Source: Brachyspira hampsonii (GTDB lineage Bacteria > Spirochaetota > Brachyspiria > Brachyspirales > Brachyspiraceae). Taken from it: a stretch of DNA of 64,000 nucleotides. The translations under genes and the position numbers were made by a program. Where the stretch lies: the NCBI RefSeq assembly GCF_001746205.1, contig NZ_MDCO01000012.1, positions 186,001 through 250,000 of the forward strand, written 5' to 3'. The notes below the pieces were generated by a model, which was not told the DNA's origin, searched no databases, and saw only the letters and a list, made by a program, of their open reading frames with translations. Of the stretch, positions 34,237 to 43,492 are shown piece by piece; position 1 is the stretch's first letter, and every line of letters starts with the position of its first letter.

Positions 34237-35583
34237 ATGAGAAAATTAAGCAATACAAATTTTTATTCATTAAAAGATTCAGAGGATATTTTTCTTATTC
34301 ATAAAGAAAATAAGAATTTTATAAAATATAAAGAGTTTGTTTCTGATATAGTTAAAAGTTTAGAATATATTTCTAAATTTGAAGAAGATACTATTACGGT
34401 ATTTATTGAAAATGCATATAGATTTATTTCAGTTATTACTGCAGGATTTATTCTTAAAAAAAGAGTAAATGTTTTAAACAATAATAGTCCTAAATATGTT
34501 GAAAGTATAATAGATAGCTCTATGGTTTATATATCAGATACAGAAAAATCGAATTTAAATTTAGATGAAGTCTTTGAAAGTGAGTGTAATGATAAATGGT
34601 TTGATTTACTTAAAGAAACAGTAATAGATGAAAATGTATATATAAATTTTTATACCTCAGGCTCTACAGGATATCCTAAACTTATAGAAAAAACCTTAAA
34701 GCAGTTTGAAGCTGAGGCTGTTAAAATAGTGGATCAATTTACTGATAGCATTAAAGATTCTTTATTCTTGTATACAGTTCCGCATTATCATAGTTATGGT
34801 TTTGTTTTTGCGGTATTAGTTCCTTTTATGCTTGAGGTTAGATGTATAAATAATAGAATAAATTATTTAGAAACTGCTAATAATTTTTCAGATTATGACA
34901 AAATTACTATGGTTACTACACCTGCTTTTTTAAAGAGAATAGATGCCTCTTCTTTAAAAATAAAATCTAAATGGTATTTATTTTCTTCTACAGGAATGCT
35001 TGAAGAGAAAATTAATGATCTTTGCAAAGATATATTTGGTACTGATGTTACAGAAATTTATGGAAGTACTGAGGCTGGTGCTATTGGATACAGACGAAGA
35101 AGTGAAAATAAATTATGGACAAGACTTAGTGTTGTAAAAATTAAAACTGATGAAAATGGAAGTATAGAATGCTGTTCAGGATATACAGGTGATGATGTTT
35201 GGATACATGTGGGCGATGTTGTGAATATGAAAAATGATGATGAGTTTGAGCTTTTAGGAAGAGAAGATTCAATAGTAAAAATAGAGGGTAAAAGAATAAG
35301 CGTACAGCAGATAGACAGACAAATACTTATGGATAAGCATTTTAAAGACAGTTATACTATATATTGTAAATCTGATAAAAGAGAATATATTGCTTCTTTT
35401 ATAGTAATGAATAACAAAAATAGAAATTTGGAAGATATGAAGAAATATGTTATTTATTATTTAAAAGATTATTTTGAAACTATAGTATTGCCTAAAAAAA
35501 TATATTTTGTTGATTCTATACCTAGAAATGAAATTGGTAAAATTGACAGAGAGGCTCTTGATGCTATAATGGAAGGAAATTAA
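34237..35583 (+). CDS. AMP-dependent acyl/aryl ligase (ApeH-like)
   Basis: The 448-residue adenylating enzyme has core motifs INFYTSGSTGYPKLIEKT (phosphate loop), EIYGSTEAGAIGYR, the HVGDVV hinge and the C-terminal PRNEIGKIDRE with the catalytic Lys. It is shorter than acetyl-CoA synthetases, as in the ape-type ligases. It would activate the starter carboxylic acid and load it on the ACP. The starter is unknown because no ammonia-lyase is present. The start is 7 nt after the ACP stop, without a clear Shine-Dalgarno, so coupling is likely. Confidence 0.88.
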   Translation: MRKLSNTNFYSLKDSEDIFLIHKENKNFIKYKEFVSDIVKSLEYISKFEEDTITVFIENAYRFISVITAGFILKKRVNVLNNNSPKYVESIIDSSMVYISDTEKSNLNLDEVFESECNDKWFDLLKETVIDENVYINFYTSGSTGYPKLIEKTLKQFEAEAVKIVDQFTDSIKDSLFLYTVPHYHSYGFVFAVLVPFMLEVRCINNRINYLETANNFSDYDKITMVTTPAFLKRIDASSLKIKSKWYLFSSTGMLEEKINDLCKDIFGTDVTEIYGSTEAGAIGYRRRSENKLWTRLSVVKIKTDENGSIECCSGYTGDDVWIHVGDVVNMKNDDEFELLGREDSIVKIEGKRISVQQIDRQILMDKHFKDSYTIYCKSDKREYIASFIVMNNKNRNLEDMKKYVIYYLKDYFETIVLPKKIYFVDSIPRNEIGKIDREALDAIMEGN

Positions 35584-35584
35584 T

Positions 35585-35929
35585 TTGGATAATTATATCG
35601 ATTATAAAGATTATAAGATAGAAGAAAAAACTTCTGATATGTTTAGAGTAAAAGTTTTTATAGACGAAAAAATGCCTTATTTTGACGGTCATTTTGAAAA
35701 CTTTAAACTTTTACCTGCTATAGCTCAGGTTAAAATTACTCTTGATATATGTAAAAGTATTTTTAGCAGAGATTTTTCTGTCAATAAACTTTTAAAATTA
35801 AAATTTACAAATATGATTCTTCCAAATACAAATATTTTTATAGAATCTCATTTTTCTGATAATATTATTTCATTTAAAATATATGATAATAATAAAAAAT
35901 ATTCAGATGGTAAATTGTATTTTTCTTAA
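35585..35929 (+). CDS. Hotdog-fold 3-hydroxyacyl-ACP dehydratase (ApeI-like)
   Basis: A single 114-residue hotdog domain with the FabZ-type helix region MPYFDGHFENFKLLPAIAQV; the His of GHF is the catalytic position. Start is TTG one base after the ligase stop, with AGGA upstream. In characterised aryl-polyene systems ApeI forms a heterodimer with ApeP; the likely partner here is at 41465. It would dehydrate each beta-hydroxy intermediate to build the conjugated polyene. Confidence 0.82.
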   Translation: MDNYIDYKDYKIEEKTSDMFRVKVFIDEKMPYFDGHFENFKLLPAIAQVKITLDICKSIFSRDFSVNKLLKLKFTNMILPNTNIFIESHFSDNIISFKIYDNNKKYSDGKLYFS

Positions 35930-35939
35930 AGGTTTTTCT

Positions 35940-36902
35940 ATGGCGCATTGGACGGAAGAAAAAGAAATAGGTAAGAGATGGAAAGCATTATTTTCCATAT
36001 CTGTTTATAAAATTTTAGGAAGAACTTTTATAATACTTTATCTTATTCCTATAAGTATAGTTTATTTCTTTTATTCAAAAACTAGAATGCAGGCTTCCAG
36101 AGAATATTTAAAAAAAATGTCTAAATATAATAAAAAAATCAAATCGAATTTTATTAGTTCTTATAGGCATTTGCTTTCATTTGTAGTATCTATTTCAGAA
36201 AAATTTTCGGCTTGGAATGGAGATATACCTATAACAGATTTGGTTGTAAAAACTAAAGATAGTTATAATGAAGTTATTGATTTGCTTAATAAAAAAAAAG
36301 GAATGATAATATTATTTTCTCATATAGGAAATATTGAGCTTTTAAAAGGATTAGCAGCTATTAATGAAGGCAATCCTATAAAAAACTATAAAATAAATAT
36401 AATAATAGATCCTAAGGTTAATAAAAATGTTAATATAGTTCTTAGCGAGAGTAAAAACAATTCTTTTATAGACTTTATAGATGCTTCTAATATAGGACCG
36501 CATACTATAATAAGTATTGAGGATAAATTAAATAATGGTGAGATAGTAGCGATAGCAGGAGATAGAACCAGTAATAAAACTGATAAAGTTAATTATATAA
36601 ATTTTTTAGGAGAAGAAGCACCTTTCCCATGCGGAGCTTTTTTGATACCTATTTTGCTTAGATATCCTGTTTATTATTTCTTTGCTTTGAGAGAGAATGA
36701 CAAAATACTTTCAAAGAAATACAATTTTTATATATATCCTTCAAAAATAAAATTAAATGATGAAGAATTAAAAAATCGAAAAAAGAAAAATGAAGTTATA
36801 TTAGAATTAACAAAAGAATTTGCTTCCATTATAGAACAAAAAGCTATAGAATATCCATATCAGTGGTATAATTTTCATGATTTTTGGTATAAAGGGGATT
36901 AA
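35940..36902 (+). CDS. LPLAT-family acyltransferase of the polyene-type cluster
   Basis: The N-terminus MAHWTEEKEIGKRWKALFS and the following membrane segment (FIILYLIPISIVYFF) are typical of lauroyl-acyltransferase-like proteins of aryl-polyene clusters. The catalytic HxxxxE appears as SHIGNIELL, followed by the substrate block GDRTSN and PFPCGAFLIPILL. It probably transfers the polyene acyl chain to a lipid anchor at the inner membrane. The open frame reaches back to 35883, but 35940 has AAAGG upstream and a family-like N-terminus. Confidence 0.87.
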   Translation: MAHWTEEKEIGKRWKALFSISVYKILGRTFIILYLIPISIVYFFYSKTRMQASREYLKKMSKYNKKIKSNFISSYRHLLSFVVSISEKFSAWNGDIPITDLVVKTKDSYNEVIDLLNKKKGMIILFSHIGNIELLKGLAAINEGNPIKNYKINIIIDPKVNKNVNIVLSESKNNSFIDFIDASNIGPHTIISIEDKLNNGEIVAIAGDRTSNKTDKVNYINFLGEEAPFPCGAFLIPILLRYPVYYFFALRENDKILSKKYNFYIYPSKIKLNDEELKNRKKKNEVILELTKEFASIIEQKAIEYPYQWYNFHDFWYKGD

Positions 36903-36905
36903 TTT

Positions 36906-37337
36906 ATGTCAAACAAAAAATATTATTTAGAAAATGATTATTATATAAAGCCGTCTTTTTATGATTTGGATCCTATGGGAGTTGTTTGGCATGGTAATTA
37001 TATAAAGTTTATGGAGCAGGCTAGGGAGGCTATGCTTGAAATTATAGATTATAATTATGATATTATGACAGCTAAAGGTGTTATGTGGCCTATAGTAAAA
37101 TTAGAAATTAAATATATAAATTCTATTAAATTAAATCAAAAGATTAGGATACATACGGCAATTACTGAATATTTAAATGGTATGAGAGTAGAATATACTT
37201 TTTATGATGAAGATAATAAAATCATATCAAAATCAAGCACATTGCAAATGCCCATAGATTCAGAAACTAGAAAAGGTTTTTTGAATAATCCTAAAGATTT
37301 TGTAGATAGAATAGAAAAAATTAATAATAATGGATAA
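36906..37337 (+). CDS. Hotdog thioesterase (4HBT/YbgC-like; ApeK-like)
   Basis: The 143-residue protein has the 4-hydroxybenzoyl-CoA thioesterase signature: YDLDPMGVVWHGNYIKFMEQAREA with the catalytic Asp, followed by MWPIVKLEIKYINSIK. It would hydrolyse acyl thioesters, either releasing product or clearing stalled chains. It starts 3 nt after the acyltransferase stop with GGGGA upstream. Confidence 0.88.
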   Translation: MSNKKYYLENDYYIKPSFYDLDPMGVVWHGNYIKFMEQAREAMLEIIDYNYDIMTAKGVMWPIVKLEIKYINSIKLNQKIRIHTAITEYLNGMRVEYTFYDEDNKIISKSSTLQMPIDSETRKGFLNNPKDFVDRIEKINNNG

Positions 37338-37342
37338 TCAAT

Positions 37343-37921
37343 ATGAGAAATATTTATTTTATAATTATGATTTCTTTTGTATTTACATCTGTTTTGTTTA
37401 CTCAGATTAAAGATGAATATAAAAATGCGAAACTATTGAAAGGCAATTATACTCAAATAGTAACTCAGAAAGGAAGAAGTTTTGAATCTTCAGGGGATTT
37501 TATTATAGTAAATGGTTATGGTATATGCTGGTTTACTAAAACTCCTCAAGAGTCTATAACGGTAATGGGTGAAAAAAATGTGGTTCAGATAATGCCTGAC
37601 GGAAAAAAGAAAGTTATGGCTGATTCTAATAATGCTATGTTTGCTCAGATAGCTAATATAATAAAATCAATTTTTACTTATGATGAGAAAAGTATAAATG
37701 AATCATTCAATCAAAGTATGAATGGAAATATTGCAGTTTATAGCCCTAAAACTAGCGAGATAAAAAAAATAATAGAAAAGATAGAAGTAACTTTTTCTAG
37801 TGCCGGATATATAGAAAAAATAAAAATGTATTCTTCTAATAACAGCACAACAGAATATATAATGGAAGTTTTATCTAAATCTGATAAAATAACTTCTGAG
37901 GAGATAAAATATTTTGAATAA
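37343..37921 (+). CDS. LolA-like periplasmic carrier (ApeL-like)
   Basis: The signal peptide MRNIYFIIMISFVFTSVLFT is followed by a LolA-like fold (LKGNYTQIVTQKGRSFESSGDFIIVNGYGICWFTKTPQE). In ape clusters this outer-membrane lipoprotein carrier-like protein is thought to ferry the lipid product across the periplasm. The gene overlaps the exporter by 8 nt. Confidence 0.82.
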   Translation: MRNIYFIIMISFVFTSVLFTQIKDEYKNAKLLKGNYTQIVTQKGRSFESSGDFIIVNGYGICWFTKTPQESITVMGEKNVVQIMPDGKKKVMADSNNAMFAQIANIIKSIFTYDEKSINESFNQSMNGNIAVYSPKTSEIKKIIEKIEVTFSSAGYIEKIKMYSSNNSTTEYIMEVLSKSDKITSEEIKYFE

Positions 37922-40226
37922 AACTATTCTGAATAATGATATAAGAACTATTCTTACTATTATTTGGATAATTTTTCATTTATTTGCAGTTATATTATTT
38001 TTAGTAAGATTTGAAAAAACAGCAAAAATAGATACTAATTTTTTATCTATAACACCTAAGTTCTTAGAAGATAAAGATTTTCAAAAACCTTTGGAAGATT
38101 TTTTTTATAAAAATTCAAGCAGTGTAAAAATATTTATAGAAAGTGAAAATTTTGATGATGCCAAGTATAATGCATTAAAATTAGATGAATATATAAAACA
38201 GTCTTATAGTAATGTTTCAGTTAATTTATATTCCAGAAATTATGATGATATTTTAGCTGCAATGATAAAATATAAATATCAGCTTCTTTCAAAAGAGATA
38301 AGAAATTATTTATTGAATGATGAGGCGTATATTGTTGCTGAAAATGCCTTAGCAAATTTTTATTCTCCTTTTTTTATACCTATAGTTGATAATATTGAAG
38401 ATGATCCTTTTTTAGCTGTTAATTCAAAAATAAATGAGATTCTCACTTCAGAAAATAATTTACAGTCCAGAGATGCAATACAATTTATAAATTATAATGA
38501 TAAATATAATATTCTTGTTAATATCGATATGCCTAAAAATATTGATAATGAAAAGTTTTTTAATGATATTACAGGATATTTAAAAATATTAGAAAGAGAA
38601 GGAAATGTAAATACATATATTTCAGGCGTACCGGTGCATACTTATTATAGTCAGAAAAGTGCTAAGTTTGAAATTACTATTATATCTATAGTGTCATTTA
38701 TTGTTATTTGTCTTATATTTATTTTTATATTCAAATCTTTGAAGCCTTATATAATTTCCATGGGTACTATATTACTATCAGGATTATCAGCATTTTTATA
38801 TTCATCTGTATTTTTTGATTCCATTCATATATTTACATTTGTATTCGGAACAAGCCTTATAGGTATATCAATAGATCATTCTATACATTTTATAACTGAA
38901 TGGTATAATGAAGAAGATAAAAAAGAAGTATTAAGAAAAATATTTCCAAGTATGCTTTTGGGATTTATAACTACTATAGTGAGTTATTTATCATTATCTT
39001 TAACCTCTCTTATATTGTTGAAACAGATAGCAGTATTTTCCATATTCGGACTTTTAAGTTCTTTTCTCACAGTAAATATAATATATCCTTTATTATTTAA
39101 GAATGATAAAAGTGTGATAAATAAGTCTATACTTAATAAAAGTAGGAATATATTGAATGATTATGTAAAAATAATAAGCATAAGAAATGTATTAATTATA
39201 TTGATAGCAGTTATTATAGTTTCTATAATATTCATACCTAAAATAAAAATAAATTTCTCTGCTAATCAGCTTTATAATACACCTGACTTTTTATTGAATA
39301 GCGAAAGAGAAGTTTATAATAGATTGGATACATCTCTTGCAAAAAATATTATTATTTCAAGGGGCGATACTCTTTCAGATGCATTATCAGCAGAAGAGAG
39401 TATAGAAGATAATTTTAGTAATAATAATTATACAGCTATATCTAAAATACTATATTCAGAAGAGAGGCAAAGAGATAATATTAAGTTAGTAAATGATAAA
39501 TTAATGCCTATATTAAAAAAACAGACTGATGCTCTGAATTTAGATTTTAATTCTTATAATAAAATAAAATCAGAATTTGAAGAAACTAAGGATGAAGTTC
39601 TTGATATAAATAAAATACTTGAAAATACAAATTTCAGTGATTTAAATAAAATTATAGTTACTAATAATAATAAATATTTTATTATAGCAACAAGTGATTA
39701 TGATACAAATAATATAATAAAATCAGATAATAATGATGTAAAAATATTCAATATAAATGAGGAAATTAATGACGCTTTGGATAATACGGCAAAAACTGCT
39801 GTAAAAATGGCTGTAATTGCTTATATTATAATATTTATAGCTATGATAATATTTTTTGAAACTAGCAAGGCTATATCTATAATAATTGTACAGTTAATGT
39901 CTGTATTAATAAATTTATCAATACACTCTATATTTGGTATTAATATAAATATATTTTCTATATTTGCTTTGATACTGTCAATAGGAATATCAATAGATTA
40001 TTCTATATTTTTCTCAAATAGTGCGGCAGATAAAGAGATTACATTTTTAGCGGTATTTTTGTCTATGATGACAACTGTATTATCATTCGGCACATTAGCA
40101 TTCAGCAGTTTTATACCTGTAAAATCTTTCGGATTATTTTTATTTATTGGAATTTTATCATCATTTATAATTTCACCTGTATTGTTAAATTTTAATAAAT
40201 TGATAAAAAATAATAATATTAAATAA
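37914..40226 (+). CDS. MMPL/RND-family lipid exporter (ApeM-like)
   Basis: The 770-residue protein has two RND halves, each with one helix, a large periplasmic loop and a five-helix bundle (first bundle about 250-410, second about 630-760). GTSLIGISIDHSIHF and LSIGISIDYSIFFSN mark the conserved helix-4 motifs with the proton-relay Asp. Members export lipids and polyenes. Translation begins at TTG 37914, overlapping the LolA-like gene, with GAGGAG upstream. Confidence 0.88.
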   Translation: MNKTILNNDIRTILTIIWIIFHLFAVILFLVRFEKTAKIDTNFLSITPKFLEDKDFQKPLEDFFYKNSSSVKIFIESENFDDAKYNALKLDEYIKQSYSNVSVNLYSRNYDDILAAMIKYKYQLLSKEIRNYLLNDEAYIVAENALANFYSPFFIPIVDNIEDDPFLAVNSKINEILTSENNLQSRDAIQFINYNDKYNILVNIDMPKNIDNEKFFNDITGYLKILEREGNVNTYISGVPVHTYYSQKSAKFEITIISIVSFIVICLIFIFIFKSLKPYIISMGTILLSGLSAFLYSSVFFDSIHIFTFVFGTSLIGISIDHSIHFITEWYNEEDKKEVLRKIFPSMLLGFITTIVSYLSLSLTSLILLKQIAVFSIFGLLSSFLTVNIIYPLLFKNDKSVINKSILNKSRNILNDYVKIISIRNVLIILIAVIIVSIIFIPKIKINFSANQLYNTPDFLLNSEREVYNRLDTSLAKNIIISRGDTLSDALSAEESIEDNFSNNNYTAISKILYSEERQRDNIKLVNDKLMPILKKQTDALNLDFNSYNKIKSEFEETKDEVLDINKILENTNFSDLNKIIVTNNNKYFIIATSDYDTNNIIKSDNNDVKIFNINEEINDALDNTAKTAVKMAVIAYIIIFIAMIIFFETSKAISIIIVQLMSVLINLSIHSIFGININIFSIFALILSIGISIDYSIFFSNSAADKEITFLAVFLSMMTTVLSFGTLAFSSFIPVKSFGLFLFIGILSSFIISPVLLNFNKLIKNNNIK

Positions 40227-40227
40227 T

Positions 40228-40256
40228 TTGACTTTTTTGTTATAGAATTATATACT
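40228..40256 (+). promoter_or_regulatory. Internal promoter before the ketosynthase
   Basis: TTGACT (40228-40233), a 17-nt spacer and TATACT (40251-40256) lie in the 47-nt gap between exporter and ketosynthase. Predicted start near 40263, just ahead of GAGG and the ATG at 40274. Confidence 0.7.
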
Positions 40257-40273
40257 CGACTCTGAGGTATTGT

Positions 40274-41446
40274 ATGAGTAATGTATTATTAGATTTCGGA
40301 ATTATTAATTGTTTGGCTAGGAATAAGGAAGAATTGTATAATAAATATTTTTTAAACGGAGAATACGGTTTAAAAGAAAATAATGATTATGTTAAAAAAT
40401 TTTTCTTAGGAAAAATAGATAATGACTTTTTTAATTTTGAGCTTGATAATCCTTATAATAATAAAATAAATAAAATGGCTTTGCATGCAGTTAATCAATT
40501 AAAGCCTATAATAGATGAGGCTAAAAAAAGATACGGAAAAAATAGAATATCAGTTATAGTAGGTACTTGCGAGAATGGAAGCGATGAAACTAAGGATTAT
40601 ATATTAAAAGGAAGTGTAATTGATGAGAAAAAAATATTGATTATGCAAAGCCTTAATATATGCTGTGATTTTTTAAAGAAATATTTTGATGTTTCAGGAA
40701 TATCATTTACTGTATCTACTGCATGTACTTCTAGTGCAAATGCTATAATAGCGGCAGATGAGCTTATAAGAATCGGAGTAATAGATGCTGCTATAGTTGG
40801 AGGAGCTGATGTTGTAACTGACACTGTCATTTACGGATTTGATTCTCTTGAAGTGGTTGATTATAATAAAACTAATTCTTTTTCAAAAAATAGAAAAGGT
40901 ATAAATTTAGGAGAAGGTGCGGCATTTACAGTTCTTGCCAAAGATAATTTAATTGATTCAAAAAATGCTCTATATCTTAAAGGCTATAATAGTAATTCAG
41001 ATTCTCATCATATGACTAGTCCTGATATAAACGGTACTACTACAAGCAAATGTATCAATGATGCTTTAAAACATGCTGATATGAATATAAATGATATAGA
41101 TTATATTAATCTTCATGGCACAGGTACTTCAATAAATGATAAAATGGAAAGCACTACTCTCAATATAGTTAATGCTGCTAATATATACTGCAGTTCTAGT
41201 AAAACATCATTCGGTCATACTATAGGTGCTGCAGCTGCTATGGAGCTTGGAGTTTGCTATATTGCACTTTCTGATATTAATAAAGAAAAAATATTGCCTC
41301 CGCATTTATATGACGGGGAGTATGATGATACATTAGCTAAAATAAATTTGGTTACAGGTAAAGTTAAGGCTGAAAGACTTGAAAATTGTATGAGCGTATC
41401 CTTTGGTTTTGGAGGAAGCAATACTTGTTTGATAGTCGGAAAATAA
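40274..41446 (+). CDS. Beta-ketoacyl-ACP synthase (ApeO/FabF-like)
   Basis: A full-length 390-residue ketosynthase with the complete catalytic triad: Cys151 in STACTSSANA, His281 in LHGTGTSIND and His315 in SFGHTIGAAAA, plus GFGGSN near the C-terminus. It condenses malonyl-ACP with the growing chain, presumably with the partner protein at 33215. It is the first gene after an internal promoter, so KS, dehydratase and reductase may be expressed independently of the upstream genes. Confidence 0.92.
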   Translation: MSNVLLDFGIINCLARNKEELYNKYFLNGEYGLKENNDYVKKFFLGKIDNDFFNFELDNPYNNKINKMALHAVNQLKPIIDEAKKRYGKNRISVIVGTCENGSDETKDYILKGSVIDEKKILIMQSLNICCDFLKKYFDVSGISFTVSTACTSSANAIIAADELIRIGVIDAAIVGGADVVTDTVIYGFDSLEVVDYNKTNSFSKNRKGINLGEGAAFTVLAKDNLIDSKNALYLKGYNSNSDSHHMTSPDINGTTTSKCINDALKHADMNINDIDYINLHGTGTSINDKMESTTLNIVNAANIYCSSSKTSFGHTIGAAAAMELGVCYIALSDINKEKILPPHLYDGEYDDTLAKINLVTGKVKAERLENCMSVSFGFGGSNTCLIVGK

Positions 41447-41464
41447 TTTTGTATTAATAATATT

Positions 41465-41956
41465 ATGAAAAATAAATATAAATTGAATATACCGCATAAA
41501 GGAAAAATGCTTTTAATAGATGGTATTGCGGACATTAATTTTGATGACAAAGAGATACTTTCTTTTTCTGATATTAAAAACAATAATATTTTTTATGATA
41601 TTTCAGAACCTGAAGGTATAGACTCTTATATATTTACGGAATATGCAGCACAGACTGCGGCGGCTTATAATGGTGCTTTATCAGATAATGATGATAATAA
41701 AAGAATAGGTTTTATTTTAAATATAAAAAAAGCTGATTGTTATATGCAAAAGATAAAATCTGATAATAGAGTTTATATATTTGTGAAAGAAACTTTTAAC
41801 GATAAAAAAATCGCTTATTATGATGCAGAGGCTATTCTTTATAATGATGATATAAATACTTTAGATGAATATAAAAAAATAGCTAATGATGAGAATAAAA
41901 TTATGGACTGTTCTATAATGGTTATGGAAAGTTCTGCAGATGCTTTTAAAATATAG
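41465..41956 (+). CDS. Second hotdog dehydratase (ApeP-like)
   Basis: The 163-residue protein begins KYKLNIPHKGKMLLIDGI, the LPHRGRMLLLD-like signature of the ApeP family, and has a helix with EYAAQTAAAYNGAL, where FabA/FabZ proteins position the central helix. It likely pairs with the ApeI-like protein at 35585. No clear Shine-Dalgarno precedes the ATG, so coupling to the KS gene (18-nt gap) is probable. Confidence 0.78.
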   Translation: MKNKYKLNIPHKGKMLLIDGIADINFDDKEILSFSDIKNNNIFYDISEPEGIDSYIFTEYAAQTAAAYNGALSDNDDNKRIGFILNIKKADCYMQKIKSDNRVYIFVKETFNDKKIAYYDAEAILYNDDINTLDEYKKIANDENKIMDCSIMVMESSADAFKI

Positions 41957-41972
41957 TATAAACGGATATAAA

Positions 41973-42701
41973 ATGAAAAATAAATCTATTTTAATAACAG
42001 GTGCTTCAGGAAGTATAGGATTTGCTATATCAAAAAAAGTTATAGAAAACGGATACGATGCTGTAATGTGCTACAATAAAAATGATTCTTTTATAGAAAA
42101 AATAAAATGTTTTGCAAAAGATTATGATGTTAATATAAGATTTTTGAAAATGAATATTACAGACAGAGAAGAAGTTAAAAATACTCTTATTAAAGATATA
42201 GAAGAAAACGGCACTTATTACGGCATAGTGCTTTCATCTGGAATAACTATGGACAATGCTTTTCCTGCTATGACTGAAGATGAATGGGACAATGTTATAG
42301 ATGTTAATCTTAAAAGTTTTTATAATGTAGTTAATCCTATTATTATGCATATAATAAGAGCAAGAAAGGGAGGAAGAATTATAGCAATAAGTTCAATATC
42401 CGGCATTATTGGTAATAGGGGGCAGGTTAATTATGCTGCTTCTAAGGCGGGGCTAATAGGTGCTGTTAAATCTTTAGCTATAGAATTGGGTAAAAGAAAT
42501 ATTACTGTAAATTGTATTGCTCCAGGTATTATTGAAAGCGAGATGATAAATGATGAAATAATAGAGCATGCTAAAAATATGATAGCTTTAAAAAGAATAG
42601 GGAAACCTGAAGATATTGCTAATGCTGTAAATTTCTTATTGTCTGATGATTCTAATTATATTACTAAACAAGTTATAAGTGTTGATGGGGGAATGTATTA
42701 A
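41973..42701 (+). CDS. 3-oxoacyl-ACP reductase (FabG/ApeQ-like SDR)
   Basis: The 242-residue short-chain dehydrogenase has TGASGSIGFAI (cofactor loop), the NNAG-position motif (SSGITMDN), catalytic Ser in AISSISG, and Tyr/Lys in VNYAASKAG. It ends with the FabG-like QVISVDGGMY. It reduces 3-oxo intermediates with NADPH. The open frame reaches back to 41940, but 41973 is the family start. Last gene of the cluster. Confidence 0.9.
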   Translation: MKNKSILITGASGSIGFAISKKVIENGYDAVMCYNKNDSFIEKIKCFAKDYDVNIRFLKMNITDREEVKNTLIKDIEENGTYYGIVLSSGITMDNAFPAMTEDEWDNVIDVNLKSFYNVVNPIIMHIIRARKGGRIIAISSISGIIGNRGQVNYAASKAGLIGAVKSLAIELGKRNITVNCIAPGIIESEMINDEIIEHAKNMIALKRIGKPEDIANAVNFLLSDDSNYITKQVISVDGGMY

Positions 42702-42775
42702 TAATTTAAAAAAAATATTTTACAAATATTATTTTAATGATATTATATATAATAGTTATATATATTGAGTTGTTT

Positions 42776-43444
42776 ATGAAAAATTTAGTAAATATTATTT
42801 TCATTTTTGCACTATTGGTTAATGTATCTTATGCCTTGACTGATAATGAAAGCAAATTTTTAAAATCCTGTGAAGAGGGTAAATATGATGCGGTTGTATC
42901 TTTTATCAATAAAAAGGTTAATATTGATACTGTATCAGAGGACGGAGTTACAGGATTGATGCTTGCATCACATCATGGACATACTGCCATTGTAAGGCTT
43001 TTGATTAATTCTAAAGCGGATCCTAATATTGCTGATAAAGTAGGATATACTGCTTTATTAATGGCTGCTGCAGGCGGATATCATGATATTATAAAGATTT
43101 TATTAAAGGCAAAAGCCGATGTCAATGCTGCCAACAGTTATGGTGAAACTGCTTTGCATATAGCTTCATATAAGTTGTATGCTGATATAGTTCAGACTTT
43201 GATTGATTATAAAGTTAATATAAATGCTGTTAATAATGACGGAGATAATGCTTTAATAATGGTTTTTATGTCGGCTGATAAAAGTGAGAATATGCTCCCT
43301 GTTGCTAAGCTTCTTTGCGATAATGGAATAGATGTTAATGCCAAAGATAAAAATGGAAGAACTGCTCTTACTTATGTTAAGAATAATTATAAAAAGCCTG
43401 ATACTTTGATATCATTTTTAACAGAATATGGTGCTTCTGAATAA
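42776..43444 (+). CDS. Exported ankyrin-repeat protein
   Basis: The signal peptide MKNLVNIIFIFALLVNVSYA is followed by about five ankyrin repeats (for example GVTGLMLASHHGHTAIVRLL, GYTALLMAAAGGYHDIIKIL and GETALHIASYKLYADIVQTL). Ankyrin repeats mediate protein binding; the partner is unknown. The open frame extends back to 42737, but the hydrophobic leader begins at 42776. Spirochaetes of this group carry many such genes. Probably periplasmic. Confidence 0.85.
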   Translation: MKNLVNIIFIFALLVNVSYALTDNESKFLKSCEEGKYDAVVSFINKKVNIDTVSEDGVTGLMLASHHGHTAIVRLLINSKADPNIADKVGYTALLMAAAGGYHDIIKILLKAKADVNAANSYGETALHIASYKLYADIVQTLIDYKVNINAVNNDGDNALIMVFMSADKSENMLPVAKLLCDNGIDVNAKDKNGRTALTYVKNNYKKPDTLISFLTEYGASE

Positions 43445-43492
43445 TATTTTATAAATTTTTAATTAATTAGAATTTATTTTAAGGAATATTAA

